Source: Nitrososphaeria archaeon
Lineage (GTDB): Archaea > Thermoproteota > Nitrososphaeria > Geothermarchaeales > JDFR-13
DNA length: 33,721 nt
Reading direction: 5' to 3'
NCBI GenBank assembly: GCA_027047855.1
Contig: JALTTZ010000030.1
Coordinates: 389 to 34,109, forward strand
In this document: positions 15,466 to 23,569 of the stretch, piece after piece
How the letters are laid out: each line of letters opens with the position of its first letter
Numbering within the stretch: position 1 is the stretch's first letter
Position numbers and translations under genes: made by a program
The notes under the pieces: generated by a model
What the model was told of the DNA's origin: nothing
Database searches by the model: none
The model's input: the letters and a program-made list of their open reading frames with translations, nothing else

Positions 15466-16488
15466 ATGCCGATTAGAGCATTGTATAGTTACAAGAAGGG
15501 TTTATATATGGATGAATATTCCGTTCCTGAACCGGGTTCCGGGGAGGTGCTTGTTAGACTAAAATACGCTGGTTTATGTGCCTCGGATCTACATTATATG
15601 GATGGTCGGTTTAAATATGGTATAGAACCGATTGTCCCGGGTCATGAGGGAAGTGGTGTAGTGGAGGGTGTAGGAGATGGTGTAAAAAGTGTTTCGGAGG
15701 GTGATAATGTAGTAATAGACTATGTACGGAGTTGCGGTGTTTGTAGATACTGTGTAGCGGGCTATGAAAATCGGTGTGGGGAGGCTTTTTATCATGGATT
15801 TGAGGCCCATGGAACCTTCCAGGAATATATTATAGTTCCATAGAGGAGTGTAGTTAAGGTACCTAGTAATCTTTCATTGGTCGAGGCTTCTATTTTGGGT
15901 TGTGCTGTTGTGACTCCTTATCATGCCATTAGGGAGATTGGTGGTGTGTGGGGTAAGTCTGTGGCTATAGTGGGTCTGGGTGGAGTAGGGCTACATGCTG
16001 TGTTATTATCCAGAGTTTTGGGAGCCAAGTACATTGCAGGATTTGATATTGATGAGAGGAAGGAAGACATTGCATATGATTTTGGTGCGGATCTATTTCT
16101 TAATTTGAGTGATTTGGAGGCTATTAATAGGGTGGTCGGCGATTTAGGAGGTGGATTTGATATAGTTTTTGAGTATGTTGGTTTGCCTGATACCGTTGCC
16201 CTCGCTATTAATCTTGTGGGGAAGGGAGGAGCTATAGTTGTGGGTGGTTTGATAAATCAATCCTTTGAGATTGATTTCTCGGAGATAATGTCGGGTGAGA
16301 AGAGGATTTATGGGTTTGAGGATCATACGCATAGAGATCTAGTAGAACTGGTGGACCTTATCCAGCGAATGGGTATCTCCCTAGATAAATCAATATCCCA
16401 TAGATTTCCATTATCTAGATTGGAAGACGCTGTTAATTTACTTAGAAATAAAAGTGAATTGGTTAAGAGGATAGTTCTCGAGATATAG
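15466..16488 (+). pseudogene. zinc-dependent medium-chain alcohol dehydrogenase interrupted by one in-frame TAG
   Basis: Two track ORFs (15466-15843 and 15877-16488) are in the same frame and together give one full-length dehydrogenase of 340 codons. The first half has the catalytic-zinc ligands ('GLCASDLH', 'GHEGSGVV') and the structural-zinc cluster 'CGVCRYCVAGYENRC'. The second half has 'GCAVVTPYHA' and the NAD(P) loop 'GLGGVGLHAVLL'. They are split only by TAG at 15841-15843, where homologues usually read 'VP(E/A)R'; one G-to-T change (GAG to TAG) would make it. The rest of the frame is intact, so the mutation is recent, an assembly error, or read through. TAG is a common ordinary stop in this window, which argues against pyrrolysine. 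If active it would interconvert an alcohol and aldehyde at the end of the cluster. Confidence 0.85.
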
Positions 16489-16741
16489 GCGTTTATGCTG
16501 AGAGGGACTACTATACATGGCTTAATAAAAAGGGTGTAAGAAGAAGTCGGCCCTCTACAGAGTTTAACCAATGATTGAAACTAGAGATATGCTTCCTAAA
16601 AGTAGCGCAGATAAAGATTCTAGGAGGGAGTTAGGGAAAGGGAGAAGAAAGTGTTTCCAAAGTATTGAAAAGTTGGAGGGATATTTTAGAGTTTAATTAA
16701 TTTTCTATCGAAAATATAATAATTAATGTAGGGGTCTTGAG

Positions 16742-17068
16742 ATGTATCTATCCCCCGTTGAGCTAGAAATCATAAAAATCATTGGGGAATGGATGATTAT
16801 TTTGGTTCTTACTTCCTTCTTCAACATCTTTCTTATACTTCATGATTTAACTAGGGATGCTACAAGTTACATGGTTTCGAGGTCTATCGATATACTAAAT
16901 ATAGTGGTCTCCACCCTCTTTTTAGTCTCTATCTTTGTAATGTTGTTCATAGTATATTTGGCAAGCACGATTTATGGCTGGTTTCTATACATAATAATAC
17001 TTATTAATGTATTGTTAATAGTTATAGAATTTCTGTTTATATATAGATTTTATATAAAAGGTAGATAA
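16742..17068 (+). CDS. small membrane protein, 108 aa
   Basis: An unrecognised protein of three hydrophobic segments (residues about 12-32, 50-72 and 78-102) with a short polar loop 'HDLTRDATSYMVSRS' between the first two. It should sit in the cytoplasmic membrane. A TATA-like AAAATATAATAAT at about 16711-16723 and AGGGGTCTTG before ATG 16742 support the start. The 253 bp upstream of it (16489-16741) contain no gene I can support. It begins a run of three membrane-protein genes on the plus strand that look like a separate transcript from the catabolic cluster. Confidence 0.6.
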   Translation: MYLSPVELEIIKIIGEWMIILVLTSFFNIFLILHDLTRDATSYMVSRSIDILNIVVSTLFLVSIFVMLFIVYLASTIYGWFLYIIILINVLLIVIEFLFIYRFYIKGR

Positions 17069-17136
17069 ATTATACTAATCAAGTATGCGCTGTTATTTTT
17101 AATAAAAAGGGTTAATAAAGTATATTATTTGGTAAT

Positions 17137-17889
17137 ATGTCTGGGGATGCTGAGCTTTTGATTGAGGGTCTTAGGAGACTTAGGAGGGGGGCTTCATTAC
17201 AAATTATCTCATATGTACTTATAGTTTTTCTGTTTGTGGTCATGTTGTTTTCGATATATGTAAGACTCTTCTTTAATCTACCCCCTAATGTACATCCCCC
17301 TTCGGTTATTACCGACTTTTTCTCATTAATTACTATGTTATTCGTGGGTTTCATTATATCTGAATTGCTTATTGTTCTTGGTTACTATTTTTGGTTTTCG
17401 GCTACTAGTTATCTAAAAAGATACGATAGTAGTAGACTCGGTGTAGGGCGTGTAGGTGCAGTTCTAGCCACGGTGGGTTTTGTGCTTATCGTGTTATCTC
17501 TTTGTGTTATGTATATATATTTAATGTTTATATCATCGCCATCTACATGGGAGCAATCTTGGGCGCCTTTTGGAATGCCTCCTAACATTGCGCCAATGTT
17601 TATGTATATGATGAGTATGTTTGGATTGTTTTTTGCCTCTATGGTCATCGGTGTAATTTTGGCTTTTATTGGTTCTATATTGTTCTCCATTATGCTTATA
17701 AGACTGGGTGAGGTGGAGGGGGTATCTAAAAGCCTTAATACTGCCGGCATCCTATTATTGGTGGGCATAATTCTATTAGCTGTTCCTGGGGTTAATGTGG
17801 TTGCGGGTGTTTTACTGATTGTGGCAATTATATTAATTTATACTGGATGTGGTGAATCTATAGCTAGATTAAAGAAGGGTGTTTTCTGA
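17137..17889 (+). CDS. DUF973-like multi-pass membrane protein
   Basis: 250 residues with about five or six membrane spans. The soluble N-terminus 'LLIEGLRRLRRGASLQII' and the pattern 'YLKRYDSSRLGVGRVGAVLA' after the second span resemble archaeal DUF973 proteins, a family of unknown function known mostly from Thermoproteota. The stretch from about residue 205 ('AGILLLVGIILLAVPGVNVV') is the typical last hydrophobic hairpin. It ends in a basic tail. It is flanked by two other membrane-protein genes, both in the same direction with gaps below 70 bp, so the three may be co-transcribed and form one membrane complex; nothing in the sequence tells its task. Confidence 0.65.
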   Translation: MSGDAELLIEGLRRLRRGASLQIISYVLIVFLFVVMLFSIYVRLFFNLPPNVHPPSVITDFFSLITMLFVGFIISELLIVLGYYFWFSATSYLKRYDSSRLGVGRVGAVLATVGFVLIVLSLCVMYIYLMFISSPSTWEQSWAPFGMPPNIAPMFMYMMSMFGLFFASMVIGVILAFIGSILFSIMLIRLGEVEGVSKSLNTAGILLLVGIILLAVPGVNVVAGVLLIVAIILIYTGCGESIARLKKGVF

Positions 17890-17929
17890 AAGCTAATGAG
17901 TTTATTAGGCTATTTTACGGTGGTGGGTG

Positions 17930-18364
17930 ATGCGGTTTATTCCTGCTTTAATCGGGGTTTTACTGTTGCATTTTGTAGCTATCGTTTCATTTGTATTTAA
18001 TCTTATTCCTATATACTGGAGAATTATATGGGGTTCGGGTGTCGATCTGGCTTGGGCGTCGGTGCTATTAATAATAGCTTTTTTGCCCAGTTTTATTGTA
18101 GGCTTTTTAGTTAATTTTATATATAGGTTGAAATTTAGAAAGGTCTTAGGTGCGTGTTTCAGCAACTTGTTGATTGAGGTCGTTGGATTTACATTTACTG
18201 GGTTGGGGCTCGGCTTTCTTATAGATGCATTTACTGGTAATTCAACCTATGTATTGTTTGTTGCATGGGAAGCTTTGATGTTTCCATTGCATTTTTTGGT
18301 GGTATATCTAGGGGCGTTTTCTACATATCTCCTTCTTGGTCTGGTCTTATTGTTTGAAAAGTAG
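17930..18364 (+). CDS. membrane protein, about 144 aa
   Basis: The protein is almost entirely hydrophobic, with four predicted membrane spans ('MRFIPALIGVLLLHFVAIV' at the start, then about residues 40-62, 80-100 and 112-140). I do not recognise a family. The track starts at GTG 17927; the next codon, ATG 17930, is preferred, and both follow a GGTGG sequence. It is 40 bp downstream of the DUF973-like gene and converges on the GH1 gene, only 21 bp from its stop. The minus-strand ORF at 17905 is a shadow. Confidence 0.6.
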   Translation: MRFIPALIGVLLLHFVAIVSFVFNLIPIYWRIIWGSGVDLAWASVLLIIAFLPSFIVGFLVNFIYRLKFRKVLGACFSNLLIEVVGFTFTGLGLGFLIDAFTGNSTYVLFVAWEALMFPLHFLVVYLGAFSTYLLLGLVLLFEK

Positions 18365-18385
18365 GTGTGCGAATATAGTTATATT

Positions 18386-19960
18386 CTATTTTAATTTGTA
18401 CTTGAATAGTAGGTCTTCTGGGACGCCGTTTTTTAACACGATGGTTTTATAGACTTTTACACTAGGTCTAGGTATTCTTTCTTTTGTTTTTAAGTCCACT
18501 TCATATAGTCCAAATTTCATTTTGAATCCATGTGCCCATTCATAGTTGTCTGTTAGTGCCCAGTGTAGGTATCCTAAGATATTTATTTTTTCGCTTTCAA
18601 TTATTTCCTCCAACGTTTTTAGATGTGTAACTATAAATGCAGCTCTGTGTTTGTCTTGCTTATCTGCTAGGCCATTCTCGGTTATAAGTATCTGTTTAAT
18701 GTATTTGCTGGCAATGGATATGGCTTCCTTTAATCCTTCGGGATATATTTCCCACCCTATGTCTGTTATTGGATACCCATCTATAGACAAATTGGATTTT
18801 AGTTCCCCCGCCATAAATCCATATCCAGCAATTGGTTCAAGAAATGCTGGTAAGCCGGATACTATTCTTGCTAATAGTCTCAGTTTTCCCTTGACTACGA
18901 CTCTACAGTAATAATTTATTCCTAACCAATCTAAATGTCCTTTAATTCTGGGTATGTTTTCTCCTTTATCTTTATTCATGTTGAAGTTTTTGTCCAGCCA
19001 GCCATTGACTACTGCTTCTAATATATACTCGTTATGTATATGGCTCATGAAAGCTGCAGCTAGTCTGTCCGTCTCATTATCTTCTCTATACGGTTGGATA
19101 GGCATCATATTATGTATCAATCCAACATAACTGGGGGACTTGTTATCATCGTAGGCAATCTCCCTATCCCATCTTTTTATGGCTTCGTAAGCGTTAACAT
19201 GTGCATAAATTATATTTATCACTGCTTTGGCAAAGGCCGATTTTTCCAGTCTAGGAGGAAGTCCCATATCTCTATAGTAAGGTGGAAACCTTTCCATTTT
19301 GAGATATCCGGTTTCAGCGACTATCATGGGTTCATTGAACGTTGCCCAGTAATCGACTAAGTCCCCAAATTTATACGCTATATATGCCGCGTATTTCGTG
19401 AATTCGACTACTGTTTGTTTGTCGAGCCACCCTAGAGCTCCTTTCTTAAGCCTCGTTTTTCTAGCAATTATTGGGTCGTGTATCCATATAGGTAGAGTAA
19501 AGTGGTTTAAACATATTATTACTCGGAACCCCTTTTCTCTTAAGTCTTTAATTATCTCTCTATAGAGTTTCACGTATGCTGTGTTGGCTCGTTTATCGAG
19601 CTCCTCTATATCTCTATCATCTACCTTTACTTTATTTACATATCTATCATCTTTTACTTCTACATCTACTTCTATATCTTTGGTTGATATAGGAAATATT
19701 CTGCTCCATTCTATGCCTAACCTGTATGTGTTTAATCCCATCTCTTTCGCTAATTGATGATCTTGTCTGAACCTGGTTAAATAGTCTATACCATTCTCTG
19801 GGAAATCTCCACTCACGATCCCTTTTGCTATATTGTGTTGGTCGTGTACCCATTTAAACCAGTCCGTGTTAGGGTCTATATATCTACCTTCCTTATCACC
19901 CATTTCGAATTGGAATCCGCTCGAACTAACCCCCCACCAGAAATCTTCTGGGAATGTCAA
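18386..19960 (-). CDS. GH1 beta-glycosidase (Sulfolobus LacS type)
   Basis: 524 residues that follow the archaeal GH1 pattern throughout: 'FWWGVSSSGFQFEM' at the N-terminus, 'GLNTYRLGIEWSRIFP', the acid/base Glu210 in 'YWATFNEPMIVAETGY', the nucleophile Glu428 in 'ILITENGLADKQDKHR', and 'GYLHWALTDNYEWAHGF' near the end. It hydrolyses beta-glucosides/galactosides from the non-reducing end, inside the cell, as no signal peptide exists. It is slightly longer than Sulfolobus LacS (about 489 aa). The start is TTG 19960, because GAGGTGAT lies a few nt upstream and homologues begin at this point; the ATG just upstream is out of frame. A TATA-like AATTAAATACC lies at about 19989-19999. It stands alone on the minus strand, divergent from the V4R-deoC pair. 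Confidence 0.93.
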   Translation of the reverse strand: MTFPEDFWWGVSSSGFQFEMGDKEGRYIDPNTDWFKWVHDQHNIAKGIVSGDFPENGIDYLTRFRQDHQLAKEMGLNTYRLGIEWSRIFPISTKDIEVDVEVKDDRYVNKVKVDDRDIEELDKRANTAYVKLYREIIKDLREKGFRVIICLNHFTLPIWIHDPIIARKTRLKKGALGWLDKQTVVEFTKYAAYIAYKFGDLVDYWATFNEPMIVAETGYLKMERFPPYYRDMGLPPRLEKSAFAKAVINIIYAHVNAYEAIKRWDREIAYDDNKSPSYVGLIHNMMPIQPYREDNETDRLAAAFMSHIHNEYILEAVVNGWLDKNFNMNKDKGENIPRIKGHLDWLGINYYCRVVVKGKLRLLARIVSGLPAFLEPIAGYGFMAGELKSNLSIDGYPITDIGWEIYPEGLKEAISIASKYIKQILITENGLADKQDKHRAAFIVTHLKTLEEIIESEKINILGYLHWALTDNYEWAHGFKMKFGLYEVDLKTKERIPRPSVKVYKTIVLKNGVPEDLLFKYKLK

Positions 19961-20360
19961 CTCATAATCACCTCTATATCCTAATAAGGTATTTAATTGG
20001 TCTCAGTGGCATTGTTCCTCCACGGCCTCCTGATCAACTTTTCTTTATTGACTATTATTGGTGTGAAGGTGTGTAGTCTAGTCGTTCTTCATAGACAAAT
20101 ATTAGTAAATTAGGTTTAAATGCTCCTCCTCTCTTTATCATACATAAAATATTATTTGATTACGTGTTGTTTGTAAATATTTTTTGGAATACATACCTTA
20201 TGTTACATGGCAGCCAGTTAAGTTTCGGCTTCTCGTAGGCGTATTCTTAAAATCTTTCTCGATATTTACTAGTATTTACTTTTTATATAAATATGTATCA
20301 ATGGGGCATTTAATATTAAATATTGAGAAAAATATTTATATGTTTGGGGGTTAGTATAAA
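19961..20360. other. 400-bp intergenic region between divergent genes
   Basis: No gene can be supported here. It holds the promoter of the GH1 gene at its left end and, at the right end, an AT-rich inverted repeat (AAATATT/AATATTT, 20318-20324 and 20331-20337) that runs into a TATA-like ATTTATAT about 26 nt before the TTG start of the V4R gene. The middle (20040-20280) is unremarkable AT-rich sequence with only a 28-codon ORF. Confidence 0.5.
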
Positions 20361-20852
20361 TTGTCAAATAACGTGCATATACAGGGCATATTTCCATTAT
20401 ATTTTAAAAAAACTAGAGTTGCTATTATACCTGGCGATTTTCTTAGAATTTTAATTGAGGAGTCTAAGAAGGCATTGGGTGAGGGTGCTGCTGAATCGCT
20501 TGCTTATCATTTAGGTGTCATCACTGGTAGAAAATTCTATGAAATGATGCTGGAAGCGGTAGATGAATCGAATTTAAGCGAAGCCGCAGAGTATTTTAGC
20601 AAATTTATGATTGACTTTGGGTGGGGGAAGTTAACTAATATCGAGATAACAAATGATTACATAGACGTTTATATTAATGATCTGTTTGAGTGTTCTGTTC
20701 AAGCTTCCGATGAAGCGTCGTCGCGTTTTACCACAGGCTTCATTGAGGGATTAATTAGTCGTTTATTACATTCTCGGGTTGTGGTAAAGGAGCTTAAGTG
20801 TGTTGCTACTGGGGATAAATATTGCTTATTTAGAATATACCCCCTTAAGTAG
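20361..20852 (+). CDS. V4R-domain protein, 163 aa
   Basis: A single V4R domain: 'ESLAYHLGVITGRKFYEMM' (helical start), 'WGKLTNIEITNDYIDVYIND' and the closing 'LKCVATGDKYCLFRIYP' with the two family cysteines. It parallels the C-terminal half of the protein at 2519-3382 but lacks its ACT-like part. V4R domains bind small ligands or metal; a sensing role is inferred. Start TTG 20361 (GTG 20373 is also possible) has no ribosome binding site, but a TATA-like element lies about 26 nt upstream, so a leaderless message is likely. deoC starts 24 bp downstream, suggesting one transcript, although no functional link is evident. Confidence 0.8.
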   Translation: MSNNVHIQGIFPLYFKKTRVAIIPGDFLRILIEESKKALGEGAAESLAYHLGVITGRKFYEMMLEAVDESNLSEAAEYFSKFMIDFGWGKLTNIEITNDYIDVYINDLFECSVQASDEASSRFTTGFIEGLISRLLHSRVVVKELKCVATGDKYCLFRIYPLK

Positions 20853-20876
20853 GAAATCCAACTATAAATTATTCCT

Positions 20877-21557
20877 ATGAGTGATTTGGTTAGATTTATT
20901 GCTAGTAGATTGGATAATACCTTGCTGAAGCTGGATGTAAATAGGGATTCTCTCCTACATTTTGTTAGTAAGAGTACTTATTACAGGGTCAGAGCTGTTG
21001 TCATTCATCCATATTTTATAAAGGATGTGGTTGAGTGGGTGGGTGGGGTTTCGAGGGTTGTTTCGGTGGTTGCTTTTCCATATGGATATACATCTCCCGA
21101 AGTTAAGATAAGGGAGGCGGAATTTTGCATAAACAGTGGTGCTGACGAGTTAGATATCGTGATGAATGTATATTTGTTGAAGGCTGGTGATCTGAAAAGG
21201 TTTAAAGAGGAAGCCTATTTAATTAAAAAGAGGGTGGCTGAGGAGTATGGTGTGCCTATTAAGTTTATTGTTGAGATTACTGTTTTGAACAAGCAAGAGT
21301 TGGATGCGGCTATTGATATTGTTAATGAGGTTGGTCCTGATTTCTTTAAAACTTCCACTGGCCATGGGCCCAGGGGTACTACCATTGAGGATGTTCAATA
21401 TATTAGGAGTAGGTTATCTGGTGATATAAAATTGAAGGCTTCTGGTGGTATAAGGTCTTTGAAGCAATTTTTGGATGTTGTTGCTGCAGGGGCGGATGTT
21501 GTGGGTGCTAGCCGTGGAATTGATATTATAGAGGAGGCCCTAGGTAAGAAGGAATAA
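20877..21557 (+). CDS. deoC: deoxyribose-phosphate aldolase
   Basis: 226 residues, the usual size for archaeal DeoC. The Schiff-base lysine is Lys158 in 'DFFKTSTGHGPRG', the proton-relay pair is Asp93 ('ELDIVMN') and Lys187 ('IKLKASGGIRS'), and 'VVAFPYGYTSPEVKIREAE' is the phosphate-side family block. It cleaves 2-deoxyribose 5-phosphate to acetaldehyde and glyceraldehyde 3-phosphate in the cytoplasm, allowing use of deoxynucleosides. The adenine deaminase at 31.6 kb belongs to the same broad area of nucleoside salvage but is far away. Start ATG 20877 sits 24 bp after the V4R stop; the AT block in that gap (20861-20870) is too close to be its own promoter. Confidence 0.95.
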   Translation: MSDLVRFIASRLDNTLLKLDVNRDSLLHFVSKSTYYRVRAVVIHPYFIKDVVEWVGGVSRVVSVVAFPYGYTSPEVKIREAEFCINSGADELDIVMNVYLLKAGDLKRFKEEAYLIKKRVAEEYGVPIKFIVEITVLNKQELDAAIDIVNEVGPDFFKTSTGHGPRGTTIEDVQYIRSRLSGDIKLKASGGIRSLKQFLDVVAAGADVVGASRGIDIIEEALGKKE

Positions 21558-21564
21558 TTTTATA
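21558..21564 (+). promoter_or_regulatory. TATA box of the SPOUT methyltransferase gene
   Basis: TTTTATA directly after the deoC stop, centred about 40 nt before ATG 21601. Transcription would start near 21588, leaving a leader of about 13 nt that contains GGTGTGG. Confidence 0.4.
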
Positions 21565-21600
21565 CCCCTTTATTCTGTATTTTACTGTGGTGTGGTTGAT

Positions 21601-22437
21601 ATGAGGATAAGTATAGCAATTCCATCATCCTTTACTGCACATCTTGACTCCCTTATACAAAGAACATATGCTGTGGCTACTATAGCTCGGTTCTGCAGTA
21701 TCTACAAAGTTGATAATATTTATATTTATAGGGATCCCCTTTCTTCAGATTCTGAATCACTTAAGCAGGTAATTAAACTCTTTCGGTATATGGCTACGCC
21801 TCCTTATCTGAGGAAGCTTCTGTTTCCGATAGATAGGGACTTATCTTATGTAGGTATAGCGCCTCCAATTAACTTGGAGTTGTATAAGGAGTGGAAGCCC
21901 ATAAAGGATTTGGAGTTGCCTGAGGTTAGGTTGGGAACCCCAACTGGTTACTCACGTGAGGGGACGGTTTTAGATGTTGGTTTGGATAAGCCTGCCTTGG
22001 TTGAAGAGAAGCTTATTATGGGGAGGATATATGCGGTGAGGATTGATAAGGTGACTAGTAAATATTTAAGGGGAGAACTAGTTATTAATGGAGTTTACAC
22101 TGGTTATAAGGTTATCCGGGTTAGGGAGAAGCTTCCTGTTTTTCTGGAAAATATTAAGGCGCTAAAGATAGGTACATCAAAATATGGCGATTTATACTAT
22201 GAGATGAAGGATAAATTGTTTAAAGATATGGCTTCCAGTGATGATATATTAATAGTTTTTGGTAGTCACGGATATGGTTTAATTGAGATCCTAAATTATT
22301 ATGGTCTGAAACCAGAAGATGTCTTCGATTACTTTGTTAATCTTGTGACTGGGCAGGGAACCGAAACTATTCGTGTTGAGGAGGCAGTTGGTATAGCGTT
22401 ATCCACATTGAGGGCTGTGGTTGAATTGCTTAAATAG
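21601..22437 (+). CDS. SPOUT-class RNA methyltransferase (DUF171, MTH1-like)
   Basis: 278 residues. It resembles the archaeal DUF171/'Methyltrn_RNA_3' family: 'IAIPSSFTAHLDSLIQRT' at the start, 'TPPYLRKLLFPIDRDLSYVG' before an inserted OB-like region, and 'ILIVFGSHGYGLIEIL' and 'FVNLVTGQGTETIRVEEA' in the C-terminal knot that would bind S-adenosylmethionine. The founding structure, MTH1 of Methanothermobacter, is encoded next to uL3 just as here, which strengthens the call. An rRNA target is likely but not known. The track begins at GTG 21592; ATG 21601 is preferred because GGTGTGG is then well placed. uL3 follows 109 bp later with its own promoter. Confidence 0.85.
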   Translation: MRISIAIPSSFTAHLDSLIQRTYAVATIARFCSIYKVDNIYIYRDPLSSDSESLKQVIKLFRYMATPPYLRKLLFPIDRDLSYVGIAPPINLELYKEWKPIKDLELPEVRLGTPTGYSREGTVLDVGLDKPALVEEKLIMGRIYAVRIDKVTSKYLRGELVINGVYTGYKVIRVREKLPVFLENIKALKIGTSKYGDLYYEMKDKLFKDMASSDDILIVFGSHGYGLIEILNYYGLKPEDVFDYFVNLVTGQGTETIRVEEAVGIALSTLRAVVELLK

Positions 22438-22490
22438 TTGTTAGTGTTTATCTCAATTTAAATATTAAATTTGATTTAGTTAGATAACAG

Positions 22491-22497
22491 TTATATA
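22491..22497 (+). promoter_or_regulatory. TATA box of the ribosomal protein operon
   Basis: TTATATA lies about 53 nt ahead of the uL3 ATG. The expected transcription start near 22521 leaves a leader of about 26 nt carrying a strong GGAGGG (22533-22538) eight nt before the ATG. This contrasts with the leaderless look of several other first genes in the window. Confidence 0.45.
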
Positions 22498-22546
22498 CTA
22501 CCGTTTAATAGATTTATGAGAGTAGGGTGACTGGAGGGAAGTTTGG

Positions 22547-23557
22547 ATGGGTGCTAGAAAGAAGCATGCCCCGAAGCGTGGATCGTTGGCATTTAGTCCG
22601 AGAAAGAGAGCTAGGTCTCTAAATCCTACTATTAAATTCTGGCCGTCTATAACAAGTACTGAAGTGAAGCCTTTGGGCTTTGCTGGATATAAGGCTGGGA
22701 TGGCCCATATTTACTATGTTGAGGAGTATAAGTATAGTCCTTATGTTGGGCAGGAGGTTTTTGCCCCTGTAACGATTGTCGAGACGCCCCCTTTGTTTGT
22801 TATTGGGATTAATGCATATGTTATGGATGGGGTTCATAATAGGTTGAGGTTGTTTAAGACTGCGTATGCAGAGTCGGTGCCTGATTTTGTTAAACGTAGG
22901 ATAGTTACATTGTCTACTGCAACCGCTAAGATGAATTTGGAGGAGATAGAGAAGAACTTGGATATGGTTAAGATACTGCGTCTTTTAGTCTCGACACAGC
23001 CTGTTAAGGCCGGTATTCATAAGAAGACTCCTGAAGTCTTTGAGTTACAGCTCGGTGGTGGCAGCAGCATACAAGATCAATTTAATTATGCGGTCGGTAA
23101 GTTGGGTGGCGAGGTAGATGTTACTGAGGTCTTTAAGCCTGGTGATGTTATAGACGTCATTGCTGTAACTAAGGGTAAAGGATTCCAAGGGCCTGTGAAG
23201 AGGTGGGGTATCAAACTCTTATCCCATAAATCTAGGAAGTCACGTAGAAAACCCGGTGCGTTAGGTCCGTGGAAACCATCTGCTACTAAGTACACAGTTC
23301 CTCTTGGGGGTCAAACCGGATTCCATAGAAGGACGATCTATCATATTAAGATTATGGATATTAGGAATGCTGAGGAGGAAGAGGGTCAGTGGCCTTTCCG
23401 AAGATATGGTGTTTTGAGGTCTAAGTATCTGTTGTTGAAGGGGTCTGTGCCTGGACCTGCTAAGAGACTAATTAAGATGAGGTTTACTGTTAGGCCTGTC
23501 GATGAAGAGTTGATGAAGCCTGTAACTATCACATATATTTATAGGCCGCCTCATTAG
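22547..23557 (+). CDS. rpl3: large ribosomal subunit protein uL3
   Basis: 336 residues, the archaeal/eukaryotic length of L3. It begins 'MGARKKHAPKRGSLAFSPRK' and contains 'GFAGYKAGMAHIYYVEEY', 'AVTKGKGFQGPVKRWGIKLL' and 'GQTGFHRRTIYHIKIM', all hallmark segments. The long basic finger reaches the peptidyl-transferase centre in the 50S subunit and the protein is one of the two assembly initiators. It is the first gene of a five-gene S10-type operon, with a strong GGAGGG before the ATG and 12 bp to uL4. Confidence 0.97.
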   Translation: MGARKKHAPKRGSLAFSPRKRARSLNPTIKFWPSITSTEVKPLGFAGYKAGMAHIYYVEEYKYSPYVGQEVFAPVTIVETPPLFVIGINAYVMDGVHNRLRLFKTAYAESVPDFVKRRIVTLSTATAKMNLEEIEKNLDMVKILRLLVSTQPVKAGIHKKTPEVFELQLGGGSSIQDQFNYAVGKLGGEVDVTEVFKPGDVIDVIAVTKGKGFQGPVKRWGIKLLSHKSRKSRRKPGALGPWKPSATKYTVPLGGQTGFHRRTIYHIKIMDIRNAEEEEGQWPFRRYGVLRSKYLLLKGSVPGPAKRLIKMRFTVRPVDEELMKPVTITYIYRPPH

Positions 23558-23569
23558 TGGTGATCTGTC

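Noticed and set aside
15841-15843. TAG as a pyrrolysine codon
   Set aside because: TAG is used as the ordinary stop of many genes here (for example uL3, uL4, uL2, the permease), homologues have Glu/Ala at this site, and no pyrrolysine insertion structure is evident after it.
16489-16741. AGAGGG/CCCTCT inverted repeat and possible RNA gene in the gap after the dehydrogenase
   Set aside because: Arms are only 6 bp and about 45 nt apart, with no conserved box motifs or clear promoter; only the promoter of the next gene is supported.
20000-20095. Second C/D box sRNA on the minus strand (ATGAAGA ... CTGA with GTC/GAC stem)
   Set aside because: The boxes are 79 nt apart, the C box is imperfect and no promoter is placed before it.
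20318-20337. AAATATT/AATATTT inverted repeat as an operator of the V4R gene
   Set aside because: Such A/T-only repeats arise easily in this base composition and it merges into the TATA element; mentioned only in the intergenic entry.
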